NCBI GenBank assembly: GCA_026770575.1
Contig: MU657480.1
Span: 33,180-45,056, forward strand
DNA length: 11,877 bases
Reading direction: 5' to 3'
Source: Pelagophyceae sp. CCMP2097
Lineage: Eukaryota; Sar; Pelagophyceae
Shown: piece after piece, positions 7,367-11,877 of the stretch
Layout: each line of letters starts with the position of its first letter
Numbering within the stretch: position 1 is the stretch's first letter
Translations under genes and position numbers: made by a program
Notes under the pieces: generated by a model
Told to the model about the DNA's origin: nothing
What the model saw: only the letters and a program-made list of their open reading frames with translations
The model's database searches: none

Positions 7367-8070
7367 AGTGCAGGCGCGAGACGGAGTCGCGCGTGAGCGT
7401 CGTGTTCGGCGACCGGCACATCTGGCAGGTGACGTACTCGACGATGTACTTGCGCAGGAGCGACTCGATGTACTTCGGCACGTACTTGCCGCGGATCACC
7501 AAGCGCTGCGTGCCGTCAATCGAACCTTCTGTGCCGAGCTCGGCCATGAAGAACTGGAAGACGTGCTCCGGGTTGCGGCGCATCATCTTGCAGATTTCCT
7601 GGAAATTGACCCACAACGTCTTCTTGGTCCCGACGCGCATCAGTTGCGGCGGCTTCATCGTGTGCCGGCGCTTCTCGGAGAGCTCCGGGTTGTTCTCCTG
7701 CAGGATCCCGACCACGCGGTCCAGCAGCTCCTGGTACGTGTAATTGGCGTACTCGCGACCGCCCGACCCCACCGCGGATGCCTAAGCGGGCATATCGACG
7801 CCGCAGCGAGCCCCAAAAGGCAATCGCACCTCGGCGCCGTCGGCGAGCTTCTCCTCCTCGTCGACCTTCTTCTTCTTCTTCTTCTTCTTGACTGCGCGGG
7901 GCGACGTCTCGGTGACAGTCTTCCGGCCAGGTGCACAAACTTGCGTCTTGAGACGCACCTTTGGAAAGATCGAACATGGCGGCCATGTCTTCCTCTTCGT
8001 CGGCCTCGCCGTCCACCGGCGTCGACGTCTCCTCGGGCGCCATCACCACAGTCTCGTCGTCGTCGGCCAT
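7266..8070 (-). CDS. Translation initiation factor eIF2 subunit beta
   Basis: eIF2-beta is part of the cytosolic eIF2 GTPase complex that brings initiator tRNA to the 40S ribosome. Three minus-strand exons (8070-7959, 7891-7830, 7781-7266) separated by introns of 67 and 48 nt give 229 aa. Domains: an acidic start (MADDDE) with MFDLSK at 32-37, then Val and eight consecutive lysines at 39-46; the core domain begins at about 70 with YTYQELLDRV, followed by MKPPQLMRVGTKKT, VNFQEICKMM, FFMAELGTEGSIDG and RKYIVEYVTC. A C4 zinc ribbon uses Cys177, Cys180, Cys200 and Cys203. The Met at 8070 has a strong context (AAGATGG) and matches the family start, although the frame is open further upstream. The animal and yeast proteins are longer (about 285-333 aa) and carry three lysine blocks that bind eIF5 and eIF2B-epsilon; this one has a single block and a short linker. 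Confidence 0.93.
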
Positions 8071-8427
8071 CTTGCGTCGGAGTCGTTCAAGCGATTCTCG
8101 ACTGCAATTTTCTTCGCCGAACCGGCCCATCTTTTTGGAAGACGTCGCCCCCGGAGGATTAGAGTTCAAGACGAGCAGGACAACGTACGCCCGGAGAGAG
8201 TCAGACCGGCTGCCCGGCGCCGTCGACGACCCTTCAGAGAGAGAGAGAAGGTTATGGCGATTGGGCCCCAAGCGTAACACTATACCACGCGCGCCTTATC
8301 CAGGAGGAGCGGCGGCGGCGTGGGTGCGCACGCGATCTTTGGAGAACTCGCGCTCGGGGCGCGGCAAATGGACACACATTTTTAGACGCAACGAGGCTTC
8401 CGAGGCGACGCGCGAGTCGGCCGTCGG
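8071..8427. other. Intergenic space between Derlin and eIF2-beta
   Basis: This lies upstream of the minus-strand eIF2-beta start and downstream of Derlin, so it probably holds the eIF2-beta promoter and leader. A short GA repeat (about 8236-8249) is visible. The eIF2-beta frame stays open upstream, with an in-frame Met (MGRFGEEN) around 8133, but that part does not look like the family N-terminus. No other gene is supported. Confidence 0.4.
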
Positions 8428-9330
8428 TCATTCTTGATGCGCGTGCACGTCGGCGCCGGCGTCGGCTACGTGGCGCGCCTGTGATTTCGGACGTGGGGAC
8501 GGAACTACACGGACGCAACCCTCCGGCCAGCGCACCTGCGGCGCCGGCGGGAACGTTGGTCTCGCGTCGTGCCTCGGCCGGGCGCCGCAGAGGTGGAGTA
8601 GGATCCTAGGCGCGGGGCGTCAGCGCCGGGAGCGTCGTGGCCGTCGGAGCACGTTGGCACTCACGCGGGCGTCTGGCAGATGCGCTTCACCCGCCAGCCC
8701 CGGGCCTCGGCGACGACGGGGTAGACGTATTCGCAGTAGTAGTAGGCGTGTCCGACGGCGATGCCGACGAGGTCGGCGGCGGCGGGGTTGCCGAGGAGCA
8801 AGGAAAAGGCGAGGAGGACCCAGGGGAGGTACGGCGCCGTAAACGGGAACAGCTGCAAAAACGACATTCGTACGTGCTCGTTTCGGCGGCCCCAGACGTA
8901 GACCATCATAAATGCGAGCGAGGAACCGAGGAAGTGGTCCTGCAGGAACGGCGCGAGAAGTACAATTAGGGCAGCGCCGAACGCCAGCATCCAGACAAAG
9001 TCGGCCGTTCTGCCTCTGAACTCGCCCTCTTCCAAAAGCCGGCAGTAGCGGACGAGGAAGTACATGTGGAAGACGAAGTCGAGTGAGAAGAGACCGAAGA
9101 AAAAGAAGTTTGTCACGAGGCGCCAAGCCTCGCCTTTGCGGAAGATTAATGAAAAGTCGTAGTACAAAGAAAACGGCGAGACGAGGTCCAGCGCGCCTAC
9201 GCCGGCCGTCCGCGCCGGGCCGCTTCCGGCCGGGTTACTGACAGGCGGCCGTTGTGAGGAACGACGCGGTGAGGTAGAGTCTCGAGACCGGGGGAATCTC
9301 CGTGTACCACGTCCAAGGATCGGCGACCAT
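8428..9330 (-). CDS. Derlin (Derlin-2/3-like ER protein)
   Basis: Derlins are inactive rhomboid proteins of the ER membrane that help move misfolded proteins to the cytosol for ER-associated degradation. In diatoms, cryptophytes and other complex-plastid algae, Derlin relatives also serve protein import across the periplastid membrane. Proposed minus-strand exons are 9330-9243, 9196-8665 and 8605-8428 (introns 46 and 59 nt; 265 aa). Family marks: EIPPVSRLYLTASFLTTAAC at the start, LVSPFSLYY, the WR pair at 54-55 in WRLVTNFFFFG, RYCRLLEEGEFRGRTADF, VYVWGRRNEHVRM, LPWVLLAFSLLLGN, and the GxxxG helix (Gly174, Gly178) followed by His. Several hydrophobic segments are consistent with six membrane helices. 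Without the last intron the protein would stop at 8661 (207 aa, ...CQTPA). I prefer the spliced form because that stop lies inside a perfect GTGAGT donor and the next exon continues TPAILLHL, as in the family, with a weak WPEG motif where the p97-binding tail normally sits. Confidence 0.85.
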
Positions 9331-9606
9331 ATTAGCACGCTCCTGCGGGGACGGCGCAGAGGGGCGGCGGCCAAGGACCCTTTCAGGGCGACGACAGCGC
9401 CCGCGCTGTCCGCGTCGATGGCCGGAAATTCAACTTTGATCACGGAAGGTTTTAGCGAGTTTAAGAAGTGTCATGAATTTTGAAGATTCGAAGCAGTCAC
9501 GGTACTATTTCGAAAGCAATCCCTTTTGGGCCAGCTATGACGGGCAAAACGTCTTAAAATTACTCACAGCTCAAATCGAATTCTGAGAACTCAAAACTCG
9601 ATTCCG
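9331..9606. other. Upstream region of Derlin up to the transposon
   Basis: This is the likely Derlin promoter and leader. Composition switches from GC-rich to clearly AT-rich at about 9430 and stays so through the transposon edge. Just outside the element, the 15-mer GAGAACTCAAAACTC is present once (9585-9599) and again inside the element end (9607-9621). No gene is supported. Confidence 0.4.
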
Positions 9607-9832
9607 GAGAACTCAAAACTCAAACTGAGAACTCAGAATTCGTTTCAGATAACTCGCGCTGAATGTTCAGAAAAAAGGGCATCAAATTTCCTTACCGAGG
9701 ATGCGATTTAATCCTTCCGGCCGTTAGCGCACGCCCCGGTCGTTCAGCGCCGCGCGCGCGGGCGCGCGTGCCTGCCTGGCCGGACCGAGGCGCCGCCTCT
9801 AGTCGTCCCGGTGGGGCGCCTCGGTCGGCGCC
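9607..9832 (+). repeat. Left terminal inverted repeat
   Basis: The outer part is AT-rich with GAGAACTCAAAACTCAAACT, and the inner part is GC-rich with alternating CG (about 9746-9770). It ends at GGTCGGCGCC, after which the two ends diverge. It is nearly identical to the right end in opposite orientation. Confidence 0.9.
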
Positions 9833-9841
9833 TCTGTCGGC

Positions 9842-10243
9842 GCCCTGCGTCGCTCGAAGCGGTCTGCTCCGCGGCGCCACTGCGGCGGCAACCTCGTCGA
9901 GGGCAATGGGCGCTCTTTGGCCGCGCGGGATAGAGGCCGCGAAGGTACACTGCATCCAGACTTGTTCCATTTGTGACGGCCCTGCGTCGCTCGAAGCGGT
10001 CTGCTCCGCGGCGTCACTGCACGAGCCACGAGCGCCGGTGCACCACTGTGCTGGCGACGGCGCGTCTCGCGGGGAACGCGACAGCGCGCGGATTGAAGGC
10101 CCCCGGGTGGTATGACGGCGGCGGCGCGCCTACCCATACGACGGTTTGCGAGGAGCCGCCGAGGAGCACTGCGTGCCGACGGGCGGCACGTTTGCGACGG
10201 CCCCGTGCCTCTGGAAGCAGACTGCTCCGCGGCGCCACTGCAC
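9842..10243 (+). repeat. Three-copy internal repeat of the transposon
   Basis: A 42-base unit at 9842-9883 recurs with one difference at 9979-10020 and as a diverged copy at about 10197-10243. The second and third copies are similar over about 85 bases. In one plus-strand frame these two read CDGPASLEAVCSAASLH and CDGPVPLEADCSAAPLH, so they keep a related peptide, with several changes silent. No known domain is recognised and the frames are not continuous with each other. Confidence 0.6.
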
Positions 10244-10679
10244 AAGGCACGTGCGCCGATCTCAGTGTTGGCACTACGGCGCATAGGGCGGCATCCATGG
10301 CGGTGGTTCAATTCTGCGATACGGACTGAGGAGGAAATAGGGGCGACGCGGTCGTTGCAGCACAACTCGTGCTTGCGCCTTTCCAGGCCCGTGCTCAACC
10401 GTGCTTCCGATTGCCGGGCAGAAGACGCAGCCGACTCGGGTGCGTAGCTGGGTCGCATGTGCGCTCGCTGCTGATTGCCCGGGCTGCGACGTTCGGCGGG
10501 TCTTGTACGGTGGTGCCTTTAGTGCTGCGGTTCGCCCGCCGCGGACTGAAACGCCACGAGGGGCATGAGCAGAAGATCCCGGGAGAGAGTGTATCGCATC
10601 CTGGGAGGCAGCACCGTCGTGTGCTGCATCTATTCGGTGTCCGGTGGACTTGTGCCCAAAGTTATTTTTAGGATACTTA

Positions 10680-11336
10680 TTAGGCGGACTCGTCCGAGTC
10701 TTCGTCTTCCGAGTCGTCCGAGTCGCCCGAGTCGTCCGAGTCCGAGTCCGGAGGATTCTGGATGAGGTACTTGGTAACCCGTCGCAGCTCGATGTACTCC
10801 GACTCGAGTGTCGCAAACGGCGCGCGGCCCTCCATGCGCCGCTTCCTCGCTTTGCGCTGCGCTCGCGAATGCAGCGGGTCTCGTTGCCACGGCGACAAGG
10901 CCTCGGTCCCATCGGCAGTTCTGTGGTACCGCTCGAGGAACGCGTCGACGGCGGCCACTTCCTCGTCCGACACCGCGTGCCAGTGCGACTGCCCTTGCTG
11001 GTTGCCCGCGCCGTTCAAGAGGAGGTCGAGCGGGCGGAACGTACCGCGTGGAAATTTTGGGTTGCTCGTCGTGCGTTCCTTTCGTCGCAGCTGCTGCGCG
11101 CGGAAGTGCTCACCGATGCGTTCCTCGAACACTGGCAGGAAGACCTTGTGGAGGCACCACAGATCCAGCGCGTCTTTGTTGGGGCCGCCGCGGAGGTCGC
11201 GCGCGAGAGCGTTGTGCCGGGAACCGCCGAATGCGCGCGCGAGAGTGCCGCCAAGGGAACGAGCGCGTGGTGACGCGGAGGGCGCCGCCAATGCCCCGAT
11301 GAGGGAACCGCCGAGGGTCCCACCAAGGGCATGCAC
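10680..11336 (-). pseudogene. Truncated integrase-core transposase C-terminus
   Basis: The 218-aa minus-strand frame starts with low-complexity Gly/Ala/Arg sequence (1-50). It then shows DLWCLHKVFLPVFEERIGEH at about 59-78 and a RTTSNPKFPRGTFRPLDLLL block. This order (LHxVFLP, then a basic R-T segment, then P-x-x-L) matches the C-terminal end of the integrase-core (rve-like DDE) transposases found in many eukaryotic genomes. A charged region follows (RAQRKARKRRM), then an acidic Ser/Asp/Glu tail to the TAA at 10680-10682. The N-terminal zinc and DDE catalytic portions are absent, and the right terminus starts only ~145 bases upstream. I therefore call it a remnant. Family assignment is from motif memory and moderate. 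Confidence 0.55.
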
Positions 11337-11481
11337 GCGAGGAGCCGCCGAGCTAGCCTCTAAAAGTGGTGCCGAGATCCTGCCGACGGCGCGCCTCTAA
11401 AGGATCCACCGGGTCCGCCGAGGCCAGATGAGGTTCCCGCTAAGGAAGCCTGCCCAAGGCACGGGCAGCTCCATTGCCAAG

Positions 11482-11706
11482 GGCGCCGACCGAGGCGCCC
11501 CACCGGGACGACTAGAGGCGGCGCCTCGGTCCGGCCAGGCAGGCACGCGCGCCCGCGCGCGCGGCGCTGAACGACCGGGGCGTGCGCTAACGGCCGGAAA
11601 GATTAAATCGCATCCTCGGTAAGGAAATTTGATGCCTTTTTTCTGAACATTCAGCGCGAGTTATCTGAAACGAATTCTGAGTTCTCAGTTTGAGTTTTGA
11701 GTTCTC
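11482..11706 (-). repeat. Right terminal inverted repeat
   Basis: This is the reverse-complement counterpart of 9607-9832. The inner edge is GGCGCCGACC and the outer edge GAGTTCTC. It lacks the extra 15-mer copy that lies just outside the left end. Confidence 0.9.
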
Positions 11707-11730
11707 AGAGCCACACGTCTATAACTTCAA

Positions 11731-11845
11731 AAAGCTGGCTTTTTGCGATGCCACCTTGGTTGCCAGCTCTGAAGCCAGCTCTGAAGCCAGCTTTGGAAAT
11801 TTACCCGGCTTTTTCCTGAGCTGGCTTTGGAGCTGGTAAACAATA
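11731..11845. repeat. Short CCAGCTCTGAAG-type tandem and inverted repeats
   Basis: CCAGCTCTGAAG is repeated head to tail at 11763-11774 and 11775-11786, followed by a CCAGCTTTGGA variant. Inverted forms flank them: AAGCTGGCTTT near 11732 and GAGCTGGCTTT near 11819. The stretch is AT-richer than the genes and may be part of another repeat family running off the window edge. No gene is seen from 11707 to the end. Confidence 0.5.
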
Positions 11846-11877
11846 TGGCTTTTCAAGGAGTTCGGCAATATCACAAG

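Larger units (their letters stand above)
9607..11706. mobile_element. DNA transposon with ~226-bp terminal inverted repeats
   Basis: Positions 9607-9832 match the reverse complement of 11482-11706 almost perfectly. I see one single-base length difference (AAAAAAGGG against AAAAAAGG) and one C/T change near 9715. The interior carries a truncated transposase-like frame on the minus strand and GC-rich repeats on the left. No target-site duplication is visible for any end choice I tried, and the left edge is ambiguous because its terminal 15-mer is repeated outside. There is no room for a full catalytic domain, so it is probably a non-autonomous derivative. The close match of the ends suggests recent activity or gene conversion. 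The family is unresolved: the long termini recall Mutator-like elements, while the protein recalls integrase-core transposons. Confidence 0.85.

Noticed and set aside
7092..8162. 356-aa plus-strand open frame
   Set aside because: It is antisense to eIF2-beta; its long leucine run is the reverse of the lysine block region.
9799..10458. 219-aa minus-strand frame inside the transposon
   Set aside because: It covers the internal repeats and the terminus, is Arg/Ala/Ser-rich and has no domain.

Overview
The window looks like nuclear DNA from a GC-rich, gene-dense, single-celled eukaryote, probably a flagellated alga. The genes have short GT-AG introns (41-136 nt). One encodes an axonemal protein (DRC2), and another encodes a cystathionine beta-lyase most like the plant/plastid type. 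A GC-rich stramenopile such as a pelagophyte would fit, but this is inference and nothing here fixes the lineage. All gene models were built by hand from reading frames and splice sites. Each multi-exon model gives a total length divisible by three and rejoins conserved blocks across its introns.

Layout. Positions 1-892 hold no gene I can support; the first ~450 bases are AT-richer than the rest. Positions 893-1500 are a four-copy repeat, each copy carrying a strong GC hairpin, followed by a symmetric dyad at 1529-1590. Positions 1948-4096 (+) are a six-exon gene: a ubiquitin-like domain ending in Leu-Arg-Gly-Gly joined in frame to DRC2/CCDC65 of the nexin-dynein regulatory complex. Only 38 bases beyond its stop, a convergent two-exon gene I do not recognise ends (4135-4999, -). 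About 550 bases away and divergent from it is cystathionine beta-lyase (5551-6843, +), followed by two minus-strand genes: translation initiation factor eIF2-beta (7266-8070) and a Derlin-2-type ER protein (8428-9330). Positions 9607-11706 are a ~2.1 kb DNA transposon with ~226-bp, nearly identical inverted termini and a truncated integrase/transposase-like frame. It begins 277 bases upstream of the Derlin start codon. The last ~170 bases carry a different small repeat.

The host genes are ordinary housekeeping or cilium genes with no evident shared pathway; they appear to be neighbours rather than an operon-like unit. The standout is the ubiquitin-like-LRGG-DRC2 arrangement. It has the layout of known cleavable ubiquitin fusions (ubiquitin-ribosomal protein genes, FUBI-S30), but the partner is a ciliary coiled-coil protein, which I do not know from any described fusion. 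Next in interest are the near-identical long termini of the transposon and an eIF2-beta reduced to one lysine block.
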